This document shows positions 7,735-17,100 of a stretch of 40,125 nt of DNA, in pieces; within the stretch, counting starts at the first letter, position 1; each line of letters starts with the position of its first letter. The translations under genes were made by a program, and so were the position numbers. Origin of the DNA: Cyclobacteriaceae bacterium. Lineage in GTDB: Bacteria > Bacteroidota > Bacteroidia > Cytophagales > Cyclobacteriaceae. The notes under the pieces are model-generated. The model worked only from the letters and a program-made list of their open reading frames with translations, was not told the origin of the DNA and did not search any database. The stretch spans positions 1-40,125 of the forward strand of contig JALONI010000017.1 of the NCBI GenBank assembly GCA_025455015.1, read 5' to 3'.

Positions 7735-9240
7735 TCACGCAGGATAAAGGCGTTTGGTTTTCCACGGGCTGCCCTGGGTGGCCGCCTGACTACTGACAGG
7801 CACGGCCGGCATTTTTTTCTGATCGTCCAGGTAAACGGCCAGCGCGGCAGCCAGCGTTTGTTCTTCGGCCGGGGCGGTGCCGCCCAGGCTCTCGGGCTTG
7901 AAATATTTTTCAATGAACTTGGTGTCAAAGTGGCCGGAGCGGAATGCTTCGTGGGTCATCACAAAACGGCAAAACCCGAGAGTCGTGGCCAATCCGGTAA
8001 TCTCATATTCATCAATGGCCCGGATCATTTTTTCAATGGCCTGCTCGCGTGTTTCGGCTGTGCAAATCATCTTGGCGATCATCGGATCATAATAAAAGGG
8101 TACCGTCATGCCTTGCTCAAAGCCATCGTCTACCCGTATGCCATGGCCTTGCGGGCGTTTGTAGGTTTGCAGGGTGCCAATGTCGGGCAGAAAGTTGTTG
8201 GTGGGGTCTTCGGCATACACCCGTACTTCGATGGCATGGCCACGCAGGGCCAATTGCTCTTGCGCAAACGGCAGCTTCTCGCCCTGGGCTACGCGCAGTT
8301 GAAGCTGCACCAAGTCGATACCCGTGATCTGCTCGGTCACGGGGTGTTCCACTTGCAAGCGGGTGTTCATCTCCAGAAAGTAGAAGTTCAGATGCCCGTC
8401 CACAATGAACTCCACTGTGCCGGCATTGTAGTACTTGGCTGCTTTGGCCACATTCACGGCCGCTTCGCCCATTTTTTGCCGTAAGGCGGGCGTAAGGATG
8501 GCGGAGGGTGCCTCTTCCACAACTTTTTGATGCCTGCGTTGGATGGAGCACTCGCGTTCGAACAGATGCACCACGTTGCCATGGGTGTCGCCAAAAATCT
8601 GGAACTCGATGTGTCGGGGCTGGGTGACATACTTTTCAATAAACACTGATCCATCGCCAAACGCAGAGGTGGCCTCGCTTACGGCCCGCGCCATCTGTTC
8701 TTCAAATTGCGCTTCGCTCTCTACCATGCGCATGCCCTTGCCGCCCCCTCCGGCACTGGCTTTGATCAGGATGGGATACCCGATTTCTGCGGCTATCTTT
8801 TTTGCCTCCCGTATGGATGAAATCGGCTCGCTGGTGCCGGGCACCAAGGGCACACCAAATTTGGCTACCGCGGCTTTCGCACCCAGTTTGCTGCCCATCA
8901 GCTCAATGGAGTCACCCGAAGGCCCCACAAAGATGATGTCGTTGTCTTCACACGCACGGGCAAAGTCTTCGTTTTCGGACAAGAAGCCATAGCCCGGATG
9001 TATGGCATCTGCCCCGGTTTGCTTGGCAGCATCCATGATCTTGTCGATGCGTAGATAAGACTCAGACGAAGGAGGGGGACCCAGGCAGATGGCCTCATCG
9101 GCAAAACGCACATGCAAGGCCGTGCGGTCAGCTTCGCTGTACACAGCCACTGTTTGGATGCCCATTTCGCGCGCGCTGCGCATCACACGCAAGGCAATTT
9201 CGCCCCGGTTGGCCACCAGCAATTTTGTGATTTTTTTCAT
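7735..9240 (-). CDS. accC: Acetyl-/acyl-CoA carboxylase, biotin carboxylase subunit
   Basis: Biotin carboxylase uses ATP and bicarbonate to carboxylate biotin on a carrier protein, feeding acetyl- or propionyl-CoA carboxylation. From the ATG at 9238-9240 the protein has 501 residues. The N-terminal domain is KLLVANRGEIALRV; residues 81-88 are HPGYGFLS; the ATP-grasp glycine loop is SAGGGGKGMR (162-171); the substrate site is ECSIQRRHQK (230-239); and the metal/catalytic region is EMNTRLQVEHPVTE (290-303). The C-terminal 55 residues are a weakly conserved tail with no biotinyl MKM motif, so the carrier (AccB) and carboxyltransferase must be encoded elsewhere. A possible earlier start at 9255 (MPNVS) is open but less like the family. 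It may serve acetyl-CoA or propionyl-CoA carboxylase. It heads the operon with DUF1015. Confidence 0.95.
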   Translation of the reverse strand: MKKITKLLVANRGEIALRVMRSAREMGIQTVAVYSEADRTALHVRFADEAICLGPPPSSESYLRIDKIMDAAKQTGADAIHPGYGFLSENEDFARACEDNDIIFVGPSGDSIELMGSKLGAKAAVAKFGVPLVPGTSEPISSIREAKKIAAEIGYPILIKASAGGGGKGMRMVESEAQFEEQMARAVSEATSAFGDGSVFIEKYVTQPRHIEFQIFGDTHGNVVHLFERECSIQRRHQKVVEEAPSAILTPALRQKMGEAAVNVAKAAKYYNAGTVEFIVDGHLNFYFLEMNTRLQVEHPVTEQITGIDLVQLQLRVAQGEKLPFAQEQLALRGHAIEVRVYAEDPTNNFLPDIGTLQTYKRPQGHGIRVDDGFEQGMTVPFYYDPMIAKMICTAETREQAIEKMIRAIDEYEITGLATTLGFCRFVMTHEAFRSGHFDTKFIEKYFKPESLGGTAPAEEQTLAAALAVYLDDQKKMPAVPVSSQAATQGSPWKTKRLYPA

Positions 9241-9258
9241 GGACACGTTTGGCATGTT

Positions 9259-9266
9259 CAAAGGTA
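9259..9266 (-). promoter_or_regulatory. Candidate -7 box upstream of accC
   Basis: Read on the minus strand, bases 9266-9259 are TACCTTTG, an exact match to the Bacteroidota -7 consensus TAnnTTTG. It lies 19 bases before the accC ATG and after the MBOAT stop, so it would give accC its own transcript with a very short leader. The spot for the -33 TTTG is poor (CCTG-like), which limits confidence. Confidence 0.4.
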
Positions 9267-9311
9267 TTGAAAAGTCGTTTGGGCAGGTATGGTAAACGTG
9301 TTTTTCACGTG

Positions 9312-10787
9312 TCAAAACTGGAAGTAAATGAAGGGCTGGATGCTGGCCGACTTGGTTTGGACCACGCAAAGAATCACCACGGCCAGCAATGCCGCCTGGC
9401 CCACCAGCGGCAGTTGGGTTGTTTTAGTCACCGCCCAATGCTCGGCTCGCGCGGGCACAAAATGAAGCACATATCCGAGCGCCATGAGGGCAACCACCCA
9501 CGGATACCCGGCTACGAACTCGGGCAACAACGTGCCGTGAAACTGGTAAGCCATTTGTCGGAGCATGTCCGTGGCCACCTGCATGTCAGCCGCGCGAAAA
9601 AAAATCCAGCAGAAGCACACAAAGTGAAACGTGAGCAGCGTACTGAGCCACGCCACCCCGCGAGAGGCGCGCGGTTCGGACCCCTGGCGGCCGGCAAAAG
9701 CTTTGTGAACCGCGAGCGCCAATCCGTGCAGGGCCCCCCACCATACAAAGCGCCAGGCTGCCCCGTGCCACAACCCACCCAGTAACATTGTGAGAAAAAG
9801 ATTTAGGTAGGTGCGCACGCGGCCTTTGCGGTTGCCGCCCAGCGAAATGTAGAGATAGTCGCGAAGCCACGATGACAGTGACATGTGCCAGCGCCTCCAG
9901 AACTCGGTGATGTTTTTGGATTGATAGGGTGAGTCAAAATTGAGGTTGAAATGAAAGCCCAAGAGCAGCGCAATGCCAATGGCCATGTCGGAATAGCCCG
10001 AGAAATCGCAATAGATCTGCAACGCATAGCCGTACACAGCCATCAGGTTTTCCAATCCGCTGTAGAGCGCGGGCGCTTCGAATACCCGGTCCACAAAGTT
10101 CAGGCTGATGTAATTGGAGATGATCGCTTTTTTGAAAAGCCCGGTGGTGATCAAAAAAATTCCACGGCCAAACATGGCGCGCGTCACCACCGTGGGCATA
10201 TTCAATTGAGGTAGGAAATCCGCAGCCCGCACAATCGGCCCGGCCACCAGTTGCGGGAAGAAGGACACAAAAAAGGCATAGTCCAAGATGTGGTTTACCG
10301 GTTTGAGATGGCCCCGATAGACATCCATGGTGTAGCTCATGGACTGAAACGTGAAAAAAGAAATCCCCACCGGCAGAAAAATATCAAGCGGTTGGAAGGG
10401 CACTCCCGCCAAGGGCGACAGCCACTCGACAAAGAAATTCGTGTATTTGAAATAGCCCAGCACGCCCAGGTTGGCAATGATGCTCAAAGCCAGCAAAATC
10501 TGTTGCGTGCCCCGGTTCCGCGCGCGCCCGATGGCAGCCGCCAGGTGATAGTCGATGGCCACCGTGCTGAGCAAAAGCAAGAAATACCAGCCGCTGGACT
10601 TGTAATAGAAGTACAACGAGAAAAGCGTGACAAAAAGAAGCTTGGGGCGGTGGGTTTTGCTTAGTGGAACGTACACCAGCAAGAAAAACAAAAACAAAAA
10701 AAGGAAGATGCCGCTGTTGAAAATCAGCGGGGCATCGGGTTGGTACAATAACTCGTTCGCCAGCTTATGGGTATCGATAGAGAACAT
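9312..10787 (-). CDS. MBOAT family O-acyltransferase (AlgI-like)
   Basis: A 491-residue multi-pass membrane protein of the membrane-bound O-acyltransferase family, like AlgI, PatA and DltB, which pass acyl groups across the inner membrane to surface polymers. Seen in order are hydrophobic helices 21-41 and 48-73, the family block LPVGISFFTFQSMSYTMDVYRG (139-159), FFPQLVAGPI (176-185), the DFSGYSDMAIG stretch (261-271), the substrate-site motif FWRRWHMSLSSWLRDY (296-311, with H301), SLGGNRKG (315-322) and the catalytic GGLWHGAAW (337-345, H341). The donor is probably acetyl-CoA, the usual donor for AlgI-like members, by family analogy. The start overlaps the upstream SGNH gene by 23 bases. With two SGNH proteins next door it forms a surface O-acylation module; the acceptor glycan is unknown. 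Confidence 0.93.
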   Translation of the reverse strand: MFSIDTHKLANELLYQPDAPLIFNSGIFLFLFLFFLLVYVPLSKTHRPKLLFVTLFSLYFYYKSSGWYFLLLLSTVAIDYHLAAAIGRARNRGTQQILLALSIIANLGVLGYFKYTNFFVEWLSPLAGVPFQPLDIFLPVGISFFTFQSMSYTMDVYRGHLKPVNHILDYAFFVSFFPQLVAGPIVRAADFLPQLNMPTVVTRAMFGRGIFLITTGLFKKAIISNYISLNFVDRVFEAPALYSGLENLMAVYGYALQIYCDFSGYSDMAIGIALLLGFHFNLNFDSPYQSKNITEFWRRWHMSLSSWLRDYLYISLGGNRKGRVRTYLNLFLTMLLGGLWHGAAWRFVWWGALHGLALAVHKAFAGRQGSEPRASRGVAWLSTLLTFHFVCFCWIFFRAADMQVATDMLRQMAYQFHGTLLPEFVAGYPWVVALMALGYVLHFVPARAEHWAVTKTTQLPLVGQAALLAVVILCVVQTKSASIQPFIYFQF

Positions 10788-12057
10788 AGTCGTTGTAGGC
10801 TTTGATCAATGCCTGAAACAATAGCTGGCCTTGCAGATCGTAGCCTGCGCGGGTGAAGTGGATGCCATCGCTCTGCATGAGCCCGGCTTTTCGCCATGCA
10901 TCGGCATTGTGTTTACCACCTCCTGCAGCATACAAGTCCCACCAGGCCAGTTGGTTTTTCGCGGCATAGTCGATAAGTCGGTTGCGCACCACTTCGATAC
11001 CCGGGTTTCGCCTGGTTTTGCGCTTGAACGCATCGGGTGGTGTGGTGATCAAAAAAAACGCATTTGGGTTCACGTGTTTGAGGCGTTGGATGAAGGCGTC
11101 CAGGTGTTGGGTCAGTTGCGGATCCACGTAGGGGTATTCGATGGCTTCGTTTGTCCCCAACGAGATCACAAATAAATCGGGTTGAACTGCGGCCGTCTGC
11201 TCGGCAAAGTTTGTGGCCGCCAGGTAGTGTTTGAATTTTGCCCCATTGCCCCCAAGGGCATGGTACACAATGCCGGGTCGGCTGTTTTCCAAGTTGAGGC
11301 CAAAAAGTGTAAACTGCCGCTGGCCTGGGTTTGCCTGCATGGCCTGTAGCTCAACCTGCCGCACTGCGTAGGGCAGGTAAAGGGTGCTGGTGTTGGTTTG
11401 CTCAAAGGTGTAGGGTCCGGCAAAGCCCAAATCCTGTCCGATCGAATCTTTGACCACCACGTTAAAACTGCTCACGTCTTTTTTGAAAAAAAGTGTCACC
11501 CGGTCAAAGCGATAATCCATCTTGTCGCCATTGTGAACTTTTAGCTGCAGGCTGGCCTGGGGTTGCTGTGTTTGCAGCGTGAGCGGATAGATTCCAATGG
11601 GCAGCGATGTCTCGGTAAAAACAATTCGTTTGGTGTCCCAAAGAGATTTGCTGCTTGAATAGATAGACGGAGGTTCATTGGTGCGGGCTACACGCCCCGG
11701 AAACACCACACCCCGCCCGCCATTGCCAAACGCATGCTGAAGACGTTCGCGCACGGATGCGGTCAGAAAATCAGCCTGGATGTGCGAGTCGCCAATGTGC
11801 ACCACGTTTACCTTATGCTGGCCGCCTTTGGTGAGCTGATACAACTTTTCAAAAAAAGGCGAAAGCACAGGCGCATTTTGAATCACGTTGTCTTCGTCCG
11901 GCAAAAAGGTATAGCCCGCGCTTTTCGGAACCGGGATGGTGTCCTGAGCTGCCAAGGGGGTGGAGGTAAAAAAAACACTCATCCAGATAACCGCCCAAAA
12001 CGCATTTAAGACGCCAACGACATGGTGAGGAACGTTATTTAGGTTCATACTTGGCAT
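10765..12057 (-). CDS. SGNH/GDSL hydrolase-fold protein, exported (MBOAT partner)
   Basis: A 430-residue protein with an N-terminal signal or anchor (hydrophobic 13-32, then LAAQD suggests cleavage near 38). SGNH blocks are complete: block I NVVHIGDSHIQAD with nucleophile S91, block II GGNGAKF with G270/N271, block III SLGTNEA with N303, and block V DGIHFTRAGY with D397 and H400. Between blocks I and II lies an insertion of about 150 residues (about 110-255), likely a beta-rich binding domain. In AlgX/AlgJ, PatB and OafB systems such proteins sit in the periplasm and transfer or remove the acyl group exported by the MBOAT partner. It overlaps the genes on both sides (22-23 bases), a sign of tight co-expression. 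ATGs at 12057 or 12048 are both possible. It resembles the neighbouring SGNH gene around block I. Confidence 0.9.
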   Translation of the reverse strand: MPSMNLNNVPHHVVGVLNAFWAVIWMSVFFTSTPLAAQDTIPVPKSAGYTFLPDEDNVIQNAPVLSPFFEKLYQLTKGGQHKVNVVHIGDSHIQADFLTASVRERLQHAFGNGGRGVVFPGRVARTNEPPSIYSSSKSLWDTKRIVFTETSLPIGIYPLTLQTQQPQASLQLKVHNGDKMDYRFDRVTLFFKKDVSSFNVVVKDSIGQDLGFAGPYTFEQTNTSTLYLPYAVRQVELQAMQANPGQRQFTLFGLNLENSRPGIVYHALGGNGAKFKHYLAATNFAEQTAAVQPDLFVISLGTNEAIEYPYVDPQLTQHLDAFIQRLKHVNPNAFFLITTPPDAFKRKTRRNPGIEVVRNRLIDYAAKNQLAWWDLYAAGGGKHNADAWRKAGLMQSDGIHFTRAGYDLQGQLLFQALIKAYNDYVLYRYP

Positions 12058-13387
12058 GTTCAGTCAGGAGTGCCTCGGCAAACAAACGCGCTATCTTTTT
12101 ACCGCCCCGAAAGGTCAGGTGCGTGTAATCTTTGGCGGCCAACGGTGGCTGTGCTTGCACATACCGGGGCATGCTGTTTTCGCCCCCCATCGCAGCATAT
12201 AAATCCCAAAAGCATACACCGGCTTTTCGGGCGATGTCGCGCTGGGCATCGCGCATGACGGGTATGCCCGGCAAGGTCTGGTACGTGCCGCCTTCGTTGT
12301 AGCTGCGGTCGCTCACGCTCATAATCACAATGGCAGTTTTGGGCAACAACTGTTTAAGCCGTTTTACCACGCGCACCATCTTGTCCACATACCACCCATA
12401 GCCCACGGTGTCTTTCTCGGTCACCACGTTTAGGCCGTATTGCAAAATCAGCAAGCGGTAATTTCGGTACGCTTGAAACTGCCGGATCGCATCTTCGTCC
12501 AGTTGGCCGAGGCCCATGCCCGAGTTGCCCCGCATCGCAAAGTTATCGACATACACCCCGTTTCCGTATTCGAGACTGGCTCCAAACAACCGAACTCCCC
12601 CGTGGGGGTCAATGTGCATCCCTACCGACTTCGCCCGCTCCGCGGCTACCCGCACCTCGGCCAGCGAGTCCGCCCAAGGCAACGGCAACGCCTGGTGCAA
12701 GGTGTCGTTTACGGTGCAATGCAGCGTGGCATCGGCTGTCGACTGGTAGTAGATCAGCAAGTTGTCGATCACGTGACCGCCCCGTTTGGGCGGTTGATAC
12801 ATGACGCGGTTGCCGGCCAACGGAACGAAGCAATAACCCGGGAAACCCAGCCGGATTGAGTCGGGTCGTTTGTTCACCATCGAGTACGTAATCCAGTGCT
12901 CGTGCGTGTGTTGCACCGTTGTGCGATATTGCGCCACCTCGCTGGCCAGGGGCACATAGCCTACTCCACGCCCGCCAAACAGCCGTTGCAGCGTATCGCG
13001 CAAGCTGCCCGATACAATGTCTCCTTCAATAAAAGAGTCGCCAAAAAAGGCAATTCGTACGGGCTGCCGGTTGGCTGATCGCAGCGCCTCGCTAAATTCT
13101 TTCAGTCCCTTTTCATTTTCTGAAAAATCTTCCACATGCGTGATGCCTTTGGGGCCGTTGCGGACGGGTTGCGGTTCCGGTTTGGGCGCTGGTCTGATGC
13201 TGTCTCGTTGGGTTTGCGCCACGGGTTTGGAGGAGGGTGTGAGTTTGTCTTTTTGGATATCGGCTGCCAAGTTTACTTTTTTAATTTGCAGCCCGGCCAA
13301 CTGAAAGGGAGTGAAGAGCCCCACGGCTGTTACCATGCTTACGGTAAGCAGCACCAGGTAGAGCGAGCGCGACAGGTAGTTCTTCAT
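12035..13387 (-). CDS. Second SGNH/GDSL hydrolase-fold protein, membrane-anchored
   Basis: The 450-residue product has a hydrophobic helix at 9-33 (signal anchor), a charged, proline-rich linker (about 45-80), then the SGNH domain: block I RIAFFGDSFIEGD with S118, block II MRGNSGM with G287/N288, block III LQYGLNVV with N320, and block V DYTHLTFRGG with D420 and H423. It shares with its neighbour the GDS.I..D...S.R..LQ..FG pattern and an insertion between blocks I and II, so the two are paralogues. Two SGNH partners beside one MBOAT recall alginate acetylation, where AlgJ and AlgX share the work; which of these is transferase and which esterase cannot be read from the sequence. It starts 3 bases after the ydcF-like stop and overlaps the next SGNH gene by 23 bases. 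Confidence 0.9.
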   Translation of the reverse strand: MKNYLSRSLYLVLLTVSMVTAVGLFTPFQLAGLQIKKVNLAADIQKDKLTPSSKPVAQTQRDSIRPAPKPEPQPVRNGPKGITHVEDFSENEKGLKEFSEALRSANRQPVRIAFFGDSFIEGDIVSGSLRDTLQRLFGGRGVGYVPLASEVAQYRTTVQHTHEHWITYSMVNKRPDSIRLGFPGYCFVPLAGNRVMYQPPKRGGHVIDNLLIYYQSTADATLHCTVNDTLHQALPLPWADSLAEVRVAAERAKSVGMHIDPHGGVRLFGASLEYGNGVYVDNFAMRGNSGMGLGQLDEDAIRQFQAYRNYRLLILQYGLNVVTEKDTVGYGWYVDKMVRVVKRLKQLLPKTAIVIMSVSDRSYNEGGTYQTLPGIPVMRDAQRDIARKAGVCFWDLYAAMGGENSMPRYVQAQPPLAAKDYTHLTFRGGKKIARLFAEALLTEHAKYEPK

Positions 13388-13390
13388 GCG

Positions 13391-14149
13391 TTAGATGTAC
13401 CCGGCCAGTTTGTATGCCAACATGCCCGTCCACTCTTTCAGCAAGGATTGCCACAGGCCGATGGCTTCGTACGAGGGGATGAAAAGCACGTCCGGTTTAA
13501 AAAGCCTTCGGTGTGTGCGCTTGTCGGTACTGAACGCATCCATCGGCCACCCTTGCTTGGCAAAGCACGCCAGCGATCTACGCATGTGGAAAGCCGAGGT
13601 GATCAACAAACAATCGCGGGGTGTTACCCCTGGCAGCAGGTGAGGGACGGCCCGGGCCGACTCGGCCGTATTTCGCGATTCGTTTTCCACCCGCAGGTGG
13701 GCGCTGTCTACCCCCAATAGCACAAATACCTCGTACAGTTCATCGGCTTCGCGCACCTCGTTGCGGATCAGGCGGCCGCTGCCACCCGAAATCAAGACAT
13801 TCTTGATAATTCCTTTTTTATACAGTTGCACGGTATGCACTACGCGGTCAGCCCCGCGGGCGAAGTGCACACGGTCGCGCGGCTCGGTATCCAAACGTGT
13901 CACACCGGTCAGCACAATTCCCCACTCATACGTTTTGTTCATCGTTGACCACGGTGTTTCTTCGACTTCCCAGGCCGTCATCACTTCATTGGCGATAAAG
14001 TCGTTGCAAAAAAAATAGAGCAATACGCCTGCGGCCACACGAAGCGCGCGCCTCCAGCGCCTGATGAAAAAGGAACTGATTAACACGAGGGCCACTATCA
14101 TCAGGGGCTGTGTTACGTAGTTCAATATTTTCGATACGACAAAAAACAT
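13391..14149 (-). CDS. YdcF/ElyC-like DUF218 envelope protein
   Basis: A 252-residue DUF218 protein with two N-terminal membrane helices (about 8-30 and 36-50) and a soluble domain. The family motifs are GIVLTGVTRLD (77-87), VLISGGSGRLI (118-128), E..NTAESA (156-163) and LLITSAFHMRRSLACF (178-193). DUF218 proteins include ElyC and SanA, which act in cell-envelope homeostasis (lipid-carrier or peptidoglycan steps) by an unresolved mechanism. The fold binds acidic ligands in structures of relatives. Its ATG overlaps the TAA of the ABC gene as TAATG, so it is translationally coupled, and it ends 3 bases before the first SGNH gene. The context suggests a role in delivery or turnover of the surface polymer that the acylation genes modify; this is inference. 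Confidence 0.9.
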   Translation of the reverse strand: MFFVVSKILNYVTQPLMIVALVLISSFFIRRWRRALRVAAGVLLYFFCNDFIANEVMTAWEVEETPWSTMNKTYEWGIVLTGVTRLDTEPRDRVHFARGADRVVHTVQLYKKGIIKNVLISGGSGRLIRNEVREADELYEVFVLLGVDSAHLRVENESRNTAESARAVPHLLPGVTPRDCLLITSAFHMRRSLACFAKQGWPMDAFSTDKRTHRRLFKPDVLFIPSYEAIGLWQSLLKEWTGMLAYKLAGYI

Positions 14150-17100
14150 TACATGCGCTTGGGGATAGGGTTACCGATACTGCCAAGACTGTCAATCACT
14201 TTTCGGAGCCACTCAAAATACAAGGCCACGGCCAGCAGCCACGTCATGGCCCAAATCACCAACAGATTAAAAAGCAACGTGGAGATGTTGGAACCCAAGA
14301 AATGCTTGGCCGGCATGTAAAACTGTGCCTTGAAATCCACCCAATGGTCGGGCTCGGGTGTTTTATAAATCGGAAAAATCTTTTGTACCAATTCACCGTC
14401 TTTCTCGATCACACGGTTGAGTTCTACCGTATTTCGCACCAGTTCGTTAATGGCCTCGTTTTGGTAGGCGAGCCGGTCGCGCTCATACGCTTTTTCCCCC
14501 GCTGGGGTGGCCGTCAGGCGGGTGATGTAGCCTTGCTTCTCCTTTTCGGCCCGCTCATACTTCAGCAAGTAATATCGCTTCAGCGTAGCGATGAATTTGG
14601 TTACCTCCCGGTGCAGCGCGGAGTCGTAGCCCATACGGGTCAACTGATCTACCGGTTTGAATTTGTCTTCCTTGCCGATGGCCGCCAGTTCCTTTCTTAT
14701 TTCGGTTTGCAGCAGCACCAGGTTTTTGTCTACCGTTTGGTCAGTAAGGCTGTCGGCCGAGCGGATGTTTTGTTGCACATAGGCCAACCGCGACTCTAAC
14801 TCCGGCAGGTAGTACACTTTCTTGTAGTCGGAGGTAGCCATGGCTTGATCCCATTCATAAAATTGCCGCTCAAACGGATTGTCTTTGAATTGTGTGACCA
14901 TGAGGGCCTCAAACGCCCAGCGCGAGGTCATCAAATCGCCCACCAGAGGCACGGTGGCGGTATTGCCAATGCTGGGGTTGAGTTTATCAAACTTGACCAC
15001 CACCCCGCTCAGGATCAATTGCGGTATCAGCAGCACGGGAATCAAAATGTAAATGGTGATGGCAGAGTTGAAAGCCGAGGAGATGTTGAGGCCGACCAGG
15101 TTGGCAAAACAAGACGCGCTGAACAAAATACCCCAATAGGGAAGGAACATGCCTTTGATTTCCAAAATCGAATTGCCAACCAACACAAACAGCGCGGTCT
15201 GGATAGCCGAGATCATGAACAAGATGCCGATTTTCGAGACGATGTAGCTGCTGCGGCTCAGGTGAAGAAACTTTTCGCGCTTCAGAATCTTCCGGTCGCG
15301 GATGATTTCTTCCGCACTCACGGTGAGCCCCATAAACAAAGCCACAATCACGCTCATGAACAAGTAGGCAGGCATGTTCAGGTTCTTGCCAAACACGTAT
15401 CCCAGGCGGGCCGGGTCATCTTCGTTGTAATAGCGAACGATAAACGCCAGGATAAATGCCAGCACCGGGGCCTCCAGCAGATTGATGACCAGGTACTGCG
15501 TGTTTGACATCTTGGCCAGTAGGTCGCGCCACGAAAACAACCGGGTTTGCTTGATCCAGTCCGGAATTCGCAGCGTAGAGTGTGGCTTTTCATGCGAGGG
15601 TACCACCGCGGGCGGCTTTTGCTTCGCCTTGTAAAAGTGGTGCCATTGTTCGGCCGAGAATTTTCGCTCGTTGGTGAAGTTCCCGTATTCATTGAGCACC
15701 TTGGTTTCAATGATGTTGAAGATCTGCTCGGGGTTTACGTTGCCGCAGGCATGGCATTCGCCCTCATCGCTGTTGATGAGATTGATGTTTTTCTTGAAAT
15801 ACGTCACGGCTTCCACCGGGTTGCCGTAATAAATCTGATAGCCGCCCGTATCCAGGATCACCAGCGTATCAAACATCTTGAAAATGTCGGATGAGGGTTG
15901 GTGAATGACGGCAAAAACGAGCCGGCCTTTGAGCGTCAGTTCTTTGAGTAGGTCGATGATGTTTTCAGAATCGCGCGAAGAAAGCCCTGAGGTAGGTTCA
16001 TCAACAAATAGTACCGAAGGCTCGCGCAGCAGTTCCAAGCCTATGTTCAGCCGCTTGCGCTGCCCCCCGCTAATGGTTTTGCGCAAGGGTGACCCCACCT
16101 TTAAGTCTTTGGTCTCCACCAGGCCCAGGTCGTCCAGGGTCTTCATCACCAGGAAATCGATCTCTTCTTCGTTTTTGTTGGCAAAACACAGTTTGGCCGC
16201 AAAGTATAGGTTTTGGTAAACGGTCAGGTCTTCGATGAGCAGGTCGTCCTGCGGCACGAAGCCAATCACGCCTTCAATTTTTTCGGGGTTTTCGTGGATG
16301 TCTATGCCATTGATCAACACTTTCCCTTTGCTGGGTTTTTCCGAACCATTCAATACATGCAGCAAGGTGGATTTGCCCGCCCCGCTGGCACCCATCAGGG
16401 CCACCAGTTTGCCTGATTCTTCCGCGAGTGTCACATCGCGCAAGCCAAGCCGTCCGTTTTTGAAAGTGTAATAGAGATTTTTCGCCTCGAAGCTGGTGCG
16501 CGAAACGGTAACCGTTTTTTTGAATTGGTTTAAGATATCGCCATAGTACACCGGGTCTTCCGCGCCCCAGCGCAGGGCACTGCCCGTACCCAACACGTTG
16601 ATGTTGCCCGGTTTGATGGGCACACCGTTCAGGTACACATCCGCGTGGCCGTGGTATTTGAAAAAATACAGTTCAGCCGAAGCGATAAACAGAATGGCGA
16701 TGACGCCATCCAGGTGCGGCCGCGCGAGGTGTTTGGCGTCAGCAGCTACCCGCTCGCCCGAATGGATCAGCAGGATGGAGGGGTGGTTGAGTTTGGCGGG
16801 CGTTTGTCCCAGCACAAACGTTTCAATGGGCGTGAGGATATCGGTGTCGAGGGCGAAAGACCGGCAGATGTGGTGCGACAGGCGTGCCTCGCGTTCCGAA
16901 ATTTTTTCATCGGCCAAAATAATACTCATCAACTCCACCAAAATCACCAGCTTCTGTTTTTGGGCGATGTCGGCATTGATGGAGGAGCAGATTTTTTCCA
17001 CCAGTTCGTCTTCCTTATCGCGCGAAAGCGGCTCTGAAAAACGCTTGGTGTATTCGTCAAACTTTTGCAGATAGCCATTGACCGATTTTTGGCTAAGGTG

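Noticed and set aside
7594-8484. A 296-residue open frame on the plus strand inside accC and DUF1015
   Set aside because: It is antisense to two strongly conserved genes and has no domain or plausible start; it reflects the codon bias of GC-rich sense codons.
9295-9311. Small hairpin ACGTG/CACGT next to the MBOAT stop
   Set aside because: A five-base-pair stem without a T tract; not enough for a terminator between MBOAT and accC.
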